Of a stretch of 64,000 bases of DNA, positions 10,308 to 20,936 are shown one piece after another. Numbering within the stretch: the stretch's first letter is position 1; every line of letters starts with the position of its first letter. The position numbers were made by a program, and so were the translations under genes. The notes beneath the pieces are model-generated. The model had not been told where the DNA came from and did not search any database. It was given only the letters and a program-made list of their open reading frames with translations. The stretch spans positions 806,001-870,000 of the forward strand of contig JAPDRN010000001.1 in assembly GCA_030247855.1 (NCBI GenBank), written 5' to 3'. Source of the DNA: Knufia peltigerae (taxonomy: Eukaryota; Ascomycota; Eurotiomycetes; Chaetothyriales; Trichomeriaceae).

Positions 10308-12071
10308 TCACTTGCGTTTCTTGGTCTCACGTTTCTTCGTCTGACGTTTCTTTCGAACCGGTGCTGACGACTCGGTTTCTTCTCCTCCAGCTTCTGCCTG
10401 CTTGCGTTTCTTGCCCTTGCTTTTGCTCACAGTTTCAGCCGGTCCACCGTCCTCTGCGGTGATTGACATCTTATCATCGTCATCGTCATCGTCAATTGTC
10501 AAGGTGTCGATCCTGCAGTTCAACGTCGAACCATGGAGAATCTCATAAGTCTCGGATCGAGTGTACGTTTGTCCCAGGCACCACTCAAAGTCGGGTCGGA
10601 AGAACTTGTTGACCGCATCTTCATTCACTGGACCGTGCAATGCATCCCTACGCCGACCAAAAGGACAAAACGACTCCTTGCGGACCTCAATGCCATCCAG
10701 TAGTTTATCAGCCAACCGTACAACATCCGGCCAAGATCGCCAGTCATACTTTTGACGTTCCTTGAGTATCGGGAGAAGATCTTGTGCATACACCGGTACG
10801 TCCATGTGCCACATGTCGGCGTGAAAGAGTCCGTGGTCGATTATGTCGATGCTGCTGATCTTTCTGATGTTGGATTTGACAATGCTGTGGTCCTGGTAGT
10901 CTTCGATATTGTACTGATCGGTGGAATCGTCCGTCTCTATTTTCGCAATTCGATAAGGTCCTCGAATTCCTTCCTTCTCCGCGTAGCTCTCCAACTCAGT
11001 CCTGGACTTGAATAGCTTTGGCTTAGGATTCAACCTCAAAGAGGGACCAGACTGGTCCATTTTTCTCTTCAACGGACGCAGATCCTGGACCTGCTGAGGG
11101 AGCAGTCGCGTCTCTTCCCGCAGCCTCATGCTGGCGACATCGGTATGAATTTGGTGGATATTTTGATACCCTTGCAGTCCCTTTTCGAGCATTCCCTGAA
11201 TCATCTCATCAAATCGCCACCACATCCGGTAGATCTCTCGTGGGTGTTTCCCCCAAGGAATGTTCTTTTGGACCGTGTCATCCAACACCTCTCTCAGTAC
11301 CTCCACGACGTCAAATGCGTCCTCGTCATCGTCCTCTTCGTCGAGGTCTTCGTCTAGAGTGGGATCGGAAAGGGACAACAAGTCAGCCATGGCTGAACGG
11401 ATCCAGGCGAGGTCCTCGAGGAGGGGTCGAATACTCCGATCATCGCAGTCATCCTTGAGCTCGGTCCGCTTCGGATCTTTCCAAATGTCCGTGGACAAGA
11501 GCTTGGTGTTTCCGAATCCACCCAGGACGAGTTCGGGGAGTTTGGCGTCTCCGTCGGGAAAGTGCAGGAAGATGTTGCCGAGGTGCGCATTCGTGTGTGC
11601 GATGCCATTTCGGTGGAGGAGGGCAAAACTCTCGAGGAGTTGATCGAAGGTCCGCCAGATGAACAGGGTCGAAGGTTTGAAATCTGCCCGATCGGCCAAC
11701 CTCTCCATGGTGTGTCCATTGCAGACTTCAAAGAAGAGTGAAGCCCCCTTGTACTCGGGGCCGATCAGGGCACCTTCGGCAAACACCTGGTGTGCTTGGG
11801 CACAGAGCAGTCTCGGGAACTGAGGGAGCGAACAATGGCGATAGAATTCCACCTCTTGACACGCCCCATTGCTCGCGAACGCATGGTTTGCCATGACGTT
11901 CTTCCTCACATAGACTTGGCCGTCCGCAAGCGATCGGACCAAGGTGGCAGAACCTCGATCGCCTGCCGCGATCTTGCCGACGTGCAAGTATCCATCAATC
12001 TCTGGATGGAAGATTGCGAACGAGGCCGACCCGGGTTTGGGTCGGCTTGACCCAGCTCCTGAGTCTGACAT
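10308..12071 (-). CDS. Protein-kinase-fold protein lacking catalytic residues (probable nuclear pseudokinase)
   Basis: A single-exon gene encodes 587 residues starting at the ATG at 12071. The N-terminal half reads as a kinase fold: the beta-3 lysine is probably K57 (VYVRKNV), the hinge region is SLFFEVCNGHT, and the catalytic loop is AHTNAHLGNIFL (residues 158-169). The HRD aspartate is replaced by asparagine (H159-T-N161). The N of the loop (N166) is kept, while the DFG position reads GGFG (about 184-187), so the metal-binding aspartate is missing. An acidic insert (about 262-274) follows. The C-terminal third is not recognisable and ends in a long Lys/Arg tail (about 550-587) like a nuclear localisation signal. 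The role is probably scaffolding or regulation; I cannot name it. Kinase-fold identity is good, and inactivity is inferred from the missing aspartates. Confidence 0.72.
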   Translation of the reverse strand: MSDSGAGSSRPKPGSASFAIFHPEIDGYLHVGKIAAGDRGSATLVRSLADGQVYVRKNVMANHAFASNGACQEVEFYRHCSLPQFPRLLCAQAHQVFAEGALIGPEYKGASLFFEVCNGHTMERLADRADFKPSTLFIWRTFDQLLESFALLHRNGIAHTNAHLGNIFLHFPDGDAKLPELVLGGFGNTKLLSTDIWKDPKRTELKDDCDDRSIRPLLEDLAWIRSAMADLLSLSDPTLDEDLDEEDDDEDAFDVVEVLREVLDDTVQKNIPWGKHPREIYRMWWRFDEMIQGMLEKGLQGYQNIHQIHTDVASMRLREETRLLPQQVQDLRPLKRKMDQSGPSLRLNPKPKLFKSRTELESYAEKEGIRGPYRIAKIETDDSTDQYNIEDYQDHSIVKSNIRKISSIDIIDHGLFHADMWHMDVPVYAQDLLPILKERQKYDWRSWPDVVRLADKLLDGIEVRKESFCPFGRRRDALHGPVNEDAVNKFFRPDFEWCLGQTYTRSETYEILHGSTLNCRIDTLTIDDDDDDDKMSITAEDGGPAETVSKSKGKKRKQAEAGGEETESSAPVRKKRQTKKRETKKRK

Positions 12072-12917
12072 TTTTGACGTTGTCGATGGAAAGAAGGAGA
12101 CGTCAGGGCAGAACGATGGAAGGACTGATCAAATCGACCATCGTGGGCAAAACGTTGTGCTTGCGCGAAAGTAATGGTCAACGTCTTGGCTGTAAACGAC
12201 TTGACTGTGAATAGCTATAGAATAGGAACAAACACGGTGCCAGAGACAATGGATAGGATGGGCCAGAGGATAGTCACAAACATGGCGCCACAGACAATGA
12301 ACATGATGCAGAGCTTGTCTCCCTGACATGTACTTGACCCATCGAATGGCCTTGTTGTCAAATGGTCAAGGCACAAGACAGATGTGTAAAGAAAGGAATC
12401 ATTGCACAAAGTGTCTGCCTCAACAGAGAACACCAGGATCACGTCCATGGTGGATGTCAGGCTTGAGCCTGACATATCTGACAAACCTGGAAATGGTGGG
12501 ACTGACGACGAACAAACGACCAAACAATCTTCCAATCGGCCATATTGTTGAGGGCGTGGCAGCTTTGTCTGTGAGATTTTCATGTTTTAACGCAACTTCG
12601 CAATCTTGAACTCCTTTTCAGGAGTTTAGGCCTACCTGGTGAAATCATGGCTGAGATACTGTCAGCGGTAGAAGAGACCGTGTTGATCTTCTTCTTCTTG
12701 TTCGCTGCTTGAAAGATCATCATGTCAGTATGCTTGTGATGATCACTACTGGAAGATGAGTACAGATGAAGTCACATTAGAATATTCATATCAACGCAGG
12801 TAGCCTCGTCGCGATCCACCACGTGATGACTACATCAATATGTCCCGACGAGGCTGTGGGTATTCTACCACAAAGAAGAAAAACAAACGTCGCTATTTTT
12901 GACCTGCAAATCATCCA
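12072..12917. other. Intergenic region with an imperfect tandem repeat
   Basis: It holds the pseudokinase promoter and the 3' flank of the Clr5 gene. Two 33-bp copies sit at 12228-12260 and 12276-12308 (27 of 33 bases identical). A minus-strand ATG frame 12583-12215 (122 codons) spans the repeat but has no family resemblance. Confidence 0.4.
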
Positions 12918-14951
12918 TCATAATTCCATCCTATCATCCATCCCGACAACCAGTGACTCCATAGTATTCCTGCTGACATTTTCGAAAGTCCAGTCCATAT
13001 TCGAAGATGCAATTCCCTCGGAAGACTCAAAAACTCCGCTTCGTACAGACGTTCTCCGGAACGACCCAAAGCGCCTCGAGAATTCCTTGAAGGATCGAAA
13101 TCCTGAACTCAGCGAAGACGTGCACGAAGGGGCAATCGGGGGAAGCAATTTCTCTTCTCCAGAGCGGACGAGCCTGGGATATAAAGCTTGAACGAAATCA
13201 TTTGCGATACGTCTTTCTGATGCAAAACTCTCCGGATCAGCAAGATATGCTGAGGAATCAGTGGGTGACTTTACTTCTTCACCAAAGAGAAGGCCAGACA
13301 AGACAGATACACGCTCGATTATCGAAGAATTCATCTCAGGATCTGACCATGATATGTCCTCGTCTGGGAACCAGTGTGACATGTAGCACCGGACTATCAG
13401 TTGATATTGGTCTCGCTCTGGGCTGAAGCACTCTCGCTGATATTGCTCAAGATTTGCCAGTAATACCTCGATACTTGACGCCCGTGGAAGTACCCAGGTA
13501 CCGGCTACGTCCGCAACCATTGCTGGAATAGCATATGTGACATGGTAAAATATTGGGCTGGTGGCTTTATTAAAGCAACAGCGCTTTATACTTCTTGAGC
13601 AATCTGGCAAGTATTGGTTAATTCGCTCAATAATTCCGAGACACAAGCTCGTGTTCTTCGCACGCCTGTCATGAAAAGCTCTTCTCAAGTAAGCATCCAG
13701 AAGACTGCGATTGTCCATTGCAAAATTTTGAATGACGCACAAAGTTTTGGCAAGAGTATCTTTGAGGTCGGCACATTCCAAGCAATGATCGAGCATTTGC
13801 TTTGGCATTGCTTCGGAAAACTTGAATCCCTGCTGATACTGGACGCCGGTCGTGCATCCGAAATATATAGGCATGGCATTAGCGGCCCAAATTTCGAAAC
13901 GTCCCTTGAAAGAAGTTGGGAAGCGAAGCTCCGCGAGGAGACTTTGGTATTGCAACTCTTTTAGCAATTCCATACGGTCAAAAAGTGTGTGTTGTTGCAG
14001 CCATAACCACAATTGTGGCAGTATGAACTCGGCCACTTGAGATTGCGGCCCCGTTCGGCAAAATCGCGCGCAATTGATTGCCGAATTTGCAAGCCAGAGA
14101 CGACTTAGGGGGCACTGCGTCTCGACATCGTTAAGCTTGGAAAGCATTGCGTAGAAAAAGTCGAATGACAACTCGTGGCAGTTTAGCACAAACAGCACTG
14201 TCGCGGCTCTGCTTAACTTCTTTACCTGAACTGGGAGGCTGTCTTGCTTCCTTTTGTTGTCATAAAGGGACAGGATCACAGCCACACGACTGTCCATTCG
14301 GTATCGTGGTAACTGGATTCTCAGACGTTCTGCGCCTTCAAGTAATGAAACAGGGTTGACGAGTTCCATACTGGCCATTTGCTCTCTAGATAAGGGCATG
14401 TCCTCGACTGAGGTGGCAGAGTCAGTCATTGTACTGTCTGACGGAAGACTTGGAGACTCGAGGCTCATCACGACACCACATGAAGGACCGGATTGAGAAT
14501 AAATGGGGTAATCGAGTGCGATAGGCCGTCCAATCTCGACAGACCCGGCTGGCAAGATGCTTTCTACTTCTCCCTGACACGATGATGTTTCTCTCGTCGT
14601 TACGTCCTGGGTATCGGTCGCGTTCCTTTTGTACGTTCGAAGGCCCCACTTCATCATTTGATGGTGCAACTGGGATTTCGTGATGGATATGTTTCTCTGG
14701 CTAATTGCCTCCAAGATTTCGTACTGCGGTGTGCCTTGGCGGTGCAGCTCTGAGATGAGAGGTTCGAGGTCGGCCCATTGTTGCTGAGAAAGCCTTTGGT
14801 TGTATCGAGGCACGTTGGGATCTTGAGCAATGAACGGATCGATCCGACCAGATGAATTTATCTGTTCTGCCATGGTGTATGCTCCCTCTAGCCCGGTGCT
14901 GCTGGGCAATTGAAGACACGATGATGGTTGAAACGATAATTGTCTTGACAT
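12918..14951 (-). CDS. Clr5-domain protein
   Basis: A single-exon gene encodes 677 residues from the ATG at 14951, or 651 from the second in-frame ATG at 14873 (MAEQIN). Residues about 53-108 form a Clr5 domain (QWADLEPLI...ISITKSQLHHQMMKWGLRTYK), a helical N-terminal module common in fungal proteins and named after fission yeast Clr5, a silencing factor. The rest is a large helix-rich region without a family I recognise, often seen in Clr5-domain proteins of filamentous fungi, which frequently sit in accessory or regulatory loci. It is probably nuclear and involved in gene regulation, but no target can be inferred. It lies between the pseudokinase and the HAD gene, all three on the minus strand with wide spacing, so there is no sign of co-transcription. 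Confidence 0.8.
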   Translation of the reverse strand: MSRQLSFQPSSCLQLPSSTGLEGAYTMAEQINSSGRIDPFIAQDPNVPRYNQRLSQQQWADLEPLISELHRQGTPQYEILEAISQRNISITKSQLHHQMMKWGLRTYKRNATDTQDVTTRETSSCQGEVESILPAGSVEIGRPIALDYPIYSQSGPSCGVVMSLESPSLPSDSTMTDSATSVEDMPLSREQMASMELVNPVSLLEGAERLRIQLPRYRMDSRVAVILSLYDNKRKQDSLPVQVKKLSRAATVLFVLNCHELSFDFFYAMLSKLNDVETQCPLSRLWLANSAINCARFCRTGPQSQVAEFILPQLWLWLQQHTLFDRMELLKELQYQSLLAELRFPTSFKGRFEIWAANAMPIYFGCTTGVQYQQGFKFSEAMPKQMLDHCLECADLKDTLAKTLCVIQNFAMDNRSLLDAYLRRAFHDRRAKNTSLCLGIIERINQYLPDCSRSIKRCCFNKATSPIFYHVTYAIPAMVADVAGTWVLPRASSIEVLLANLEQYQRECFSPERDQYQLIVRCYMSHWFPDEDISWSDPEMNSSIIERVSVLSGLLFGEEVKSPTDSSAYLADPESFASERRIANDFVQALYPRLVRSGEEKLLPPIAPSCTSSLSSGFRSFKEFSRRFGSFRRTSVRSGVFESSEGIASSNMDWTFENVSRNTMESLVVGMDDRMEL

Positions 14952-15328
14952 GAGGATAAGGGAGAGGTGACAAGGGGCAGACCGGAACTCTTATAGTTCG
15001 TAATGACAACCGGTAAACAACTGTGAATACCCAAAGTAGCAATTATGGAATTGATCTTGTCGGTGTCAGGCTGGCAAAATGCATGTCACAAGGGTCAACC
15101 CTGGTCGCGAAAACAGCATTTCTCGAAACAGGATAGTTTGTAGATGGGCTGCATTAGTAGCGTACAGCCTCAGCGTTCAGCCTCAGCGTTTGCTAGTACA
15201 AGGATGCGGACGATTGGCTGATATTCCCGTAGAAGTGAGGCTCTCGTCATGATGGCACGAATAGGATAGTTCGTTTGCATTCTTCTCGATCCTACTTTCC
15301 CTCCCCCTCCTCCTCCTCCTACCACTAC
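14952..15328. other. Intergenic region
   Basis: The 377 bp include a direct GCCTCAGCGTT repeat around 15168-15190. No gene is seen. Confidence 0.3.
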
Positions 15329-16156
15329 TTACTCCTGAGCTCGTTGTTTCTCGACCTCGTCCGCCAGTTCTCCCAAAGAGGCGTACCTCCAGCCGTATCC
15401 CACTTCGCCGCGTTCGTGGACCCCCGCGATCCCACCGGCACTGCCCATGCCCGCCCCTTTCCTGTTGATCCAGACACTGCTCATGCCCATCTTCTTCGCC
15501 GGGACGTGGTCGTGGAAGATGCTCTGGGCGACGTGCAGGATCTCGTCCCTTTCCACGCCCGCGTCCTCCTTCGCGTGGCTCAACAGGTACTCGAAGTTGC
15601 GCAGGTCGGGCTTGTAGCTACCGATGTCCTGGGCGGTGTAGACGCGGAAGAAGTCGACGCCGGCCAGCGGTCCGGCGAGGGTCTGGCTGAAACTCTCCCT
15701 GTCGACGTTGCTCACCGGGATGAGTTTGTAGTGCTTGGCCAGCCTCCTGCAGGCGTCCACGGTGTCCGGGAAAGCCGGCCACGAGCCGACGCTGTCGCCG
15801 AACCGCCGGGCCTCTCCGTCGAGGTCCCCGTCCTTGACGCCGAGGGCGGGACCCAGGCGGAGGTACGCCTCGCGCAGGACCTGGCTGTACCTCATCGTGG
15901 GGTGTTCGGCTTGCACCTGCGCCTCGATCTCGTTGAATTTCTCGGCGAGCTTGACCCGGCCTTCGCCGGCCCTGCTGTCTCGGCATGTCGCAAAGGGCGA
16001 ATCGGTCGGGATGCGCGACACCAGTGGTTGTAGCTGGTCGATGATTCCGCTCTCCCAGTCGATGAGCGTGCCGTAAATGTCGTAGGATATGACCTTGAAT
16101 GACGAGAATGGCTTGCGAGGCACAGCAGGCTCGGGCATTGGAATCTCGGCAGCCAT
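15329..16156 (-). CDS. HAD-superfamily hydrolase, L-2-haloacid dehalogenase-like
   Basis: A single-exon gene encodes 275 residues from the ATG at 16156. The haloacid dehalogenase motifs are in order: motif I SYDIYGTLIDWE with nucleophile D26, motif II SN at 149-150 (IPVSNVD), motif III lysine K182 (SYKPDLRNF), and a motif IV-like acidic pair in HDHVPAKKMG (about 215-223). The D-x-Y-G-T-L form of motif I is typical of the L-2-haloacid dehalogenase branch, which hydrolyses carbon-halogen bonds through an aspartyl ester; many fungal members have unknown substrates and may act on other small acids or phosphates. It is likely cytosolic. A Gly/Met-rich insert (about 234-244) is unusual. Confidence 0.85.
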   Translation of the reverse strand: MAAEIPMPEPAVPRKPFSSFKVISYDIYGTLIDWESGIIDQLQPLVSRIPTDSPFATCRDSRAGEGRVKLAEKFNEIEAQVQAEHPTMRYSQVLREAYLRLGPALGVKDGDLDGEARRFGDSVGSWPAFPDTVDACRRLAKHYKLIPVSNVDRESFSQTLAGPLAGVDFFRVYTAQDIGSYKPDLRNFEYLLSHAKEDAGVERDEILHVAQSIFHDHVPAKKMGMSSVWINRKGAGMGSAGGIAGVHERGEVGYGWRYASLGELADEVEKQRAQE

Positions 16157-17069
16157 ATTGTTGACAAATGGAGGGATTTATTTGTTGTTGTTGTTGTCGT
16201 CGTTCGTGTTGTGCTCTACCTAAATATTTACTGTGGGTGAAAGTTGGTTGGCCGAGGAAGCTGGATGGAGATTCTGTCAAAATCCCAAAGTACTTCAAAT
16301 AATACGAGAAATGCGATGGTCTACCACAACGCACGCAAAGTCGATATGATACAATCAACAGTTTTATATAGTACAGTTATCTTGTCTGAAATGGATGTCT
16401 TTTTATTCATTATCTCATACATGGCCCCCTCTCGCGCCCTTTCTTTGGCAAGATGCTGTCACTCGAAGTGCCCAGGCCGAAGGGCGTGGCGATCGTAAGG
16501 CGTAGTAAACTCCAACCCGTTCCTTGTGTCGTCGTCCACCATACGGGAAACAACATCAAAAACAATCACTCAATAGGCATGAGTTGGGGGATGTCAATCT
16601 CGACCTCAATCTTGAGAAACCCTCCGTCACTTTTATTCCCTGTAGAAGGCTTCAATGCTCTCGCTGTTTTGATGCATGACCAATGTCTTTAATCCACTGG
16701 ACTCCCTCCGTCGAGTCACGCCCCTAGCAACAGCATCGCCAATCCAGACAACACTTCATTGTTGGCAATAAACGAAAATTCACAATCAACGCCCTTCCAT
16801 TTGCTCCAGAGTCCAGGCCATCCCCGATCATCACCAGCCTGTCTCTCTCGGTCCAATCTATCCAGCCGTCATTAGGGTATCGTCGAGAAGTCTGGTTCGC
16901 GCGCAGTAAAAAGCATGTATCACGTATTGGGTAGAGCCGCCGTTGATTTCACTTCTTCTTCCTCTGTAGCTTGGTCTTTGCACCCGAGCGTTTCTAACGC
17001 CCTTGATACTGACCATAAGCTGCTGGGGTGCCAATCGGATCCTGTACGATGTCAGCAGACGCAGTCTTG
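16157..17069. other. Intergenic region
   Basis: It contains the upstream region of the HAD gene (with a TTG/TTGTTG run near 16181-16200 close to the start) and the 3' flank of MED19. Only short unsupported frames are present. Confidence 0.35.
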
Positions 17070-18358
17070 TTAGGAAGCCCTCATCATCATCACCTTCTTG
17101 CGTTTTCTTTGGCCACCATACTCATCTCCGTCCACCGCGTCGTCCTGGTCTGAAAAGCCTTCTCCGTATCCCACAAAACTATCATCGCCATAACTCCGTT
17201 TTTTGCCACGAGTTTGCCTCTTTGCTTCTGCTGTCGGCTGTGCTGACTGTCGAGGAATCCCATTTGTTACATGTACCGGGGTCGGAGGGTGTGATTTCTG
17301 TTGCGTGGGTAGCGTGTTGGGTTTTGGCTTGTCGAATCCGAGGACGTCTTCCCAGTGCGCATTGTTCCTAACATTTCCTGGCTGCATTTGCATTGCCTGT
17401 TTCAGCTTCACTCGGAAATCTGGGGTGACCCCAATCTTGGACGTTCCATGCTCTGCGTTCCATTGTTCTTCGGGTTGCAATCCCCACGCTGATGAGCCAG
17501 CCATTCGTCGCAGTGGTCCGGGTTGATCTTCCTCGACATTGCGCTCTCCTTTGACAGGCTTGTTGCGACCCGCCAAACCAAAACTTTTGATCTGTCCTTC
17601 ATAAGACTTCCGCAATTTGTTGATCTTCTCTCCTGTCCGAGGATCTGTCCGGGCGACAGTTCGCAACAGCGGGCCTAAACCATATAATGCAAGGAGATGT
17701 TGTTGCGGATTCGGTCTTTGGCGTTCAACTTCTGTACGAGTAATCATGTTAATAAATCTGCAAACGTGACCTCTGGATGACAACGCTGGAGGAGAGTCTT
17801 ACTGGATCGACAGAGAAGGAATGGTTCACCCATGTCTTCCTGCACCTGTTCCAGAGTTATCTCATCCGCTGCAGATCCACCAGCAGGCTTTACAACCTGG
17901 GCATCCTTGTCTTCATCGACGTCCACGTCCATAGAATCTTGCCGATCGTGGTTCGTGGCATTTGGAAAAGATTCTTCGTCTATTCGATGAGCATCTCTGC
18001 TATTATCTAGTCGGGGTCGCTTATCGCGGTGCCGATCAATGTCATCAGCCATATCCAGACCCGGGATTCCTGTCACGCTATGGGCTGGAGTAGGCAAAGA
18101 TTGTGTCATGCGAGAAGAGGCTTGTTGTGAGTGTGATGCCGCACTCCTTGGTGAGGGCGGAGACGAGTGACCCGAAGCCTCGTCGGTATGTTGGCTGTGT
18201 CCATAAGGCGGTGCATAGCTCTTTGTAGCGACTGACATCAACGAAGGAGAAATTGGGGATTGCGGTAGGATGTCAGAGAGGCGCCGACGCTTGAGACCTG
18301 ATTCAGGCGGAGAAGTGGGTGAGGGTGGAATCGCCGCGGGTCGCGCGGTATGGGACAT
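17070..18358 (-). CDS. Mediator complex subunit 19 (Rox3/Med19)
   Basis: This is a head-module subunit of Mediator that connects transcription factors to RNA polymerase II. There are two exons on the minus strand, 18358-17803 and 17731-17070, with a 71-nt intron (GTAAGA..GTACAG). The product is 405 residues. The start is the ATG at 18358; the longer open frame upstream begins at a GTG. The conserved core spans the splice junction: EITLEQVQEDMGEPFLLC then RPNPQQHLLALYGLGPLL, RTDPRTGEKINKLRKSYEGQ and IKSFGLAGRNK. A low-complexity Ser/Pro/His-rich N-terminus (residues 1-130) and a basic C-terminal tail (RKRKK) are typical of filamentous-fungal Rox3. TTACTGG-type U-rich surroundings fit a normal short intron. 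Confidence 0.9.
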
Positions 18359-19123
18359 GAAAGTGCGCAGAAGAAATTGGTGACAATCGACCACTCTCTA
18401 CTCTCGCCAATGGCCTTGTTGGTCCTCAGTGTTGCGCGAATGTCTGGTGAGATAGTCAATTCTCCTCCGGGGCGGGGACGTCGGTCGTTGTGATCGGTTT
18501 GGAGGTTGCCGGGATGGGCGCGAAATCGGTAGATGAGGCTGATTCGTTGACTCAGTCAAAGGGACAAAGGAGGTGTGCCTGGTGATTAAGGCCGCGATAA
18601 CAATGGCAATTGAAAAAGAAAAAGAGTTGTCGTCGTCGTGTGAAGGAGTGACAGGACGCTGAGCAGCTTTGAATGACAGGAAGAAGAAGCGCAGACACAT
18701 CGACCCCAATCTTGCGCCTAGTGGCCTCACTGGCCTCACTAGTACAGCACAGTACTACTTATCTAATTATTAACTGGGCGCTCAGTCTAGCCTCACTTTT
18801 CGCTAGTGCCTTAGTGCCACTAGTTGCCCAACCGAGCATCACGTGTGCATTTTTTTCACGTGATATGTAGTCCCACGTGATCATGCAAGATGAATGTCAT
18901 TCAAATCAAATGACATTCTATAGTCCATCCACCTTCGAAGGAGTTTATGGGATGTTATGCTCTGTATATCCATATATGCTTAGCATTTGAAATTCTATTC
19001 TATCAACCAACCCAGTGCCAACCCAGTATTCCAAAGTCAGTACCAACTCCTTCATTCCTACAAACACATCCGTACACAAATTGACTGATCGGCTACTCGA
19101 GGCAGCACCATTGGCATCCTCAG
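18359..19123. other. Intergenic region
   Basis: It holds the MED19 promoter and the 3' flank of the monooxygenase gene. Repeated CACGTGA/TCACGTG-type boxes occur near 18840-18880. No gene is seen. Confidence 0.35.
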
Positions 19124-20458
19124 CTAAATCTCAACCTCCTCAATATCGTAAACCATCTGCTTGACCTCACTGCCCCACTTGTCCATCCCAAGCGCCCACG
19201 AGCCATGGAAAAACATCCATAGCCCAAATTCCTTGAACATCATGCCCCAGCGTCCAGTTCTCTTCCTGAGCGTCGCGTTCCCTGACGATCTCGCCGCGAT
19301 CTCGTCAATGCGAGGCCGTCTAGTTCTGTCATATGTCTCATATACTTCGTTCAAGTCGTCTGTTCCGCGGGCCCAATTCTGCTTTCGACCAAGTCCTCTC
19401 GACAGACAAAAGGCATCCTCCAAAGCCATACTCACGCCCTGCCCTGCATGAGGCGGCATTGCGTGGGCCGCGTCACCCAACAGGAGCACGCGCCCTTGGT
19501 GCCACGTCCCTCCGCTCGGTAGCCTGAAGATGGGATAAAACTTGACCACGGACGTCTTGTCGACAAGGCTCCGGAGGATGTCACCCCACTGGCCTCCTGC
19601 ACCCTTGAGTACGCCATGTAGTAGCTCTTTGAACCCGGCTACTTCCTGTTCTCGACGAACCTCCCATCCATCGCGGTCATTTTCTCCATTGGGTAAGGAC
19701 ACTTCACGCTGGAAACCCCAATATACTTCGTCGTCCTTAGCAGTGCAGGTCATGCTAGCCGCCATACCTTCCTGCATCATGGTTATATGCATGCCAGACA
19801 ATAGAGACGCTGCGTCTTCGCCGAGAACTGATGTTGGGATGATTGATCCTATGCCGGCCATCCCGGTGTAGTCCGCGCTCACTGCTGGGTCGACACTGAC
19901 GCGGCGCACAGCTGAGTGGATGCCGTCACAACCAAGCAAGAGATCAGCTGTGTCGACCGTCCCGTCAGAGAACGTCACCTTGACTCCGTCACCTTGATCA
20001 GTGATAGATACCAGTCTCTTGTTGTAATGCACAGGTATGCCCGCATTGTCGACTGCTTTGAGGAACACCTCCAGTAGATCGGTTCGCTTGATACGCATGT
20101 ACCCAAATCCTGTTGCTTCCTTCGCCGCGCCAACGACATCTGTTTCGCCTAGGATGGTTCCACGCTCGGAATGCATGGTCATATGCGAGCGGCTACTGCC
20201 CCGGGTCAAGAGTTCGTCGTACACACCTAGTCGATGTAGAAGGCGCGTCCCATTAGATGGGATGCCAATGGCGCCTCCCAAGGTTGTGGGCTCCGGCCGA
20301 AGTTCGTAGACGATGGGTGAGATTTTATTCCGTTGCTCTAGCAGAAGTGCAGTTGCAAGACCGGCTGGTCCGCCTCCGATAATAATTGCCTGTAACGAGC
20401 ATTGAGATGGATGTGGCTTTAAAGAGTGGGAGTGACCAACCTTTTTTGGCATGACCAT
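19124..20458 (-). CDS. FAD-dependent monooxygenase (salicylate-hydroxylase/aromatic hydroxylase type)
   Basis: This is a single-component flavoprotein monooxygenase that hydroxylates aromatic or polyketide substrates with NAD(P)H and O2. The minus-strand frame is open throughout, but a 51-nt, in-frame intron is likely at 20440-20390 (donor GTTGGT, acceptor TTACAG). Removing it gives MVMPKK-AIIIGGGPAGLA, which places the Rossmann GxGxxG directly at the N-terminus as usual; the product is then 427 residues (444 unspliced). Other motifs are the GG motif region DLLLGCDGIHSAVRR and the FAD-ribityl motif LLLGDAAHAMPPHAGQG. There is no C-terminal membrane anchor. The neighbouring Zn2Cys6 regulator, on the same strand 480 bp upstream, could control it. 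The substrate is unknown. Confidence 0.87.
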   Translation of the reverse strand: MVMPKKVGHSHSLKPHPSQCSLQAIIIGGGPAGLATALLLEQRNKISPIVYELRPEPTTLGGAIGIPSNGTRLLHRLGVYDELLTRGSSRSHMTMHSERGTILGETDVVGAAKEATGFGYMRIKRTDLLEVFLKAVDNAGIPVHYNKRLVSITDQGDGVKVTFSDGTVDTADLLLGCDGIHSAVRRVSVDPAVSADYTGMAGIGSIIPTSVLGEDAASLLSGMHITMMQEGMAASMTCTAKDDEVYWGFQREVSLPNGENDRDGWEVRREQEVAGFKELLHGVLKGAGGQWGDILRSLVDKTSVVKFYPIFRLPSGGTWHQGRVLLLGDAAHAMPPHAGQGVSMALEDAFCLSRGLGRKQNWARGTDDLNEVYETYDRTRRPRIDEIAARSSGNATLRKRTGRWGMMFKEFGLWMFFHGSWALGMDKWGSEVKQMVYDIEEVEI

Positions 20459-20936
20459 TTTTGTGGTACTTTTAAGAGTGGGTAGAGAGTAAGACAGTGA
20501 GGAACCGATGAATTGATGAATTAATAAATCGATGGAAATGTTGACAGGAGGTGATCCAGGTAGCTATATAGGTACTGCTCTGAGTCGACTCTGTAGGGGG
20601 TCCGCGGGCTTCCCTGGAGCACTTTACCCAATTGGGCAAGTCACTCCGCACCTTCGTCAGGGGCAGTGACACAGCCTCGTCACAAACACATTTAATCGCG
20701 TCCTGATCGACATTCCCGCTCACGGCTGCTTATTGCCGCAATTGTGTTGCGTAGGCTGCAATGATATCCGCGCTTCTGAGTGGAAATTGTGCGGCGCCAT
20801 CTGTGTAGCGGCTTCTCGCAGATGTTTGATCCTTGTTTGCGGACTTCCGGCAAAGGCTGTGCGGTTTAGGCGCCATAATATTTGACAACACTTCGGGAAT
20901 TAAGCAAATTTCAATTACTCAAATCTCATGAATACA
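20459..20936. other. Intergenic region between monooxygenase and regulator
   Basis: This 478-bp stretch probably contains the monooxygenase promoter. It is also the place to look for CGG-type half sites of the adjacent zinc-cluster regulator; several CGG/CCG triplets occur but I see no clear spaced pair. Confidence 0.35.

Noticed and set aside
12215..12583. 122-codon minus-strand frame with hydrophobic C-terminus
   Set aside because: The hydrophobic run is encoded by the imperfect tandem repeat, and there is no other gene evidence.
15275..16033. 252-codon plus-strand frame over the HAD gene
   Set aside because: It is antisense to a protein with intact HAD catalytic motifs, and no domain is recognised.
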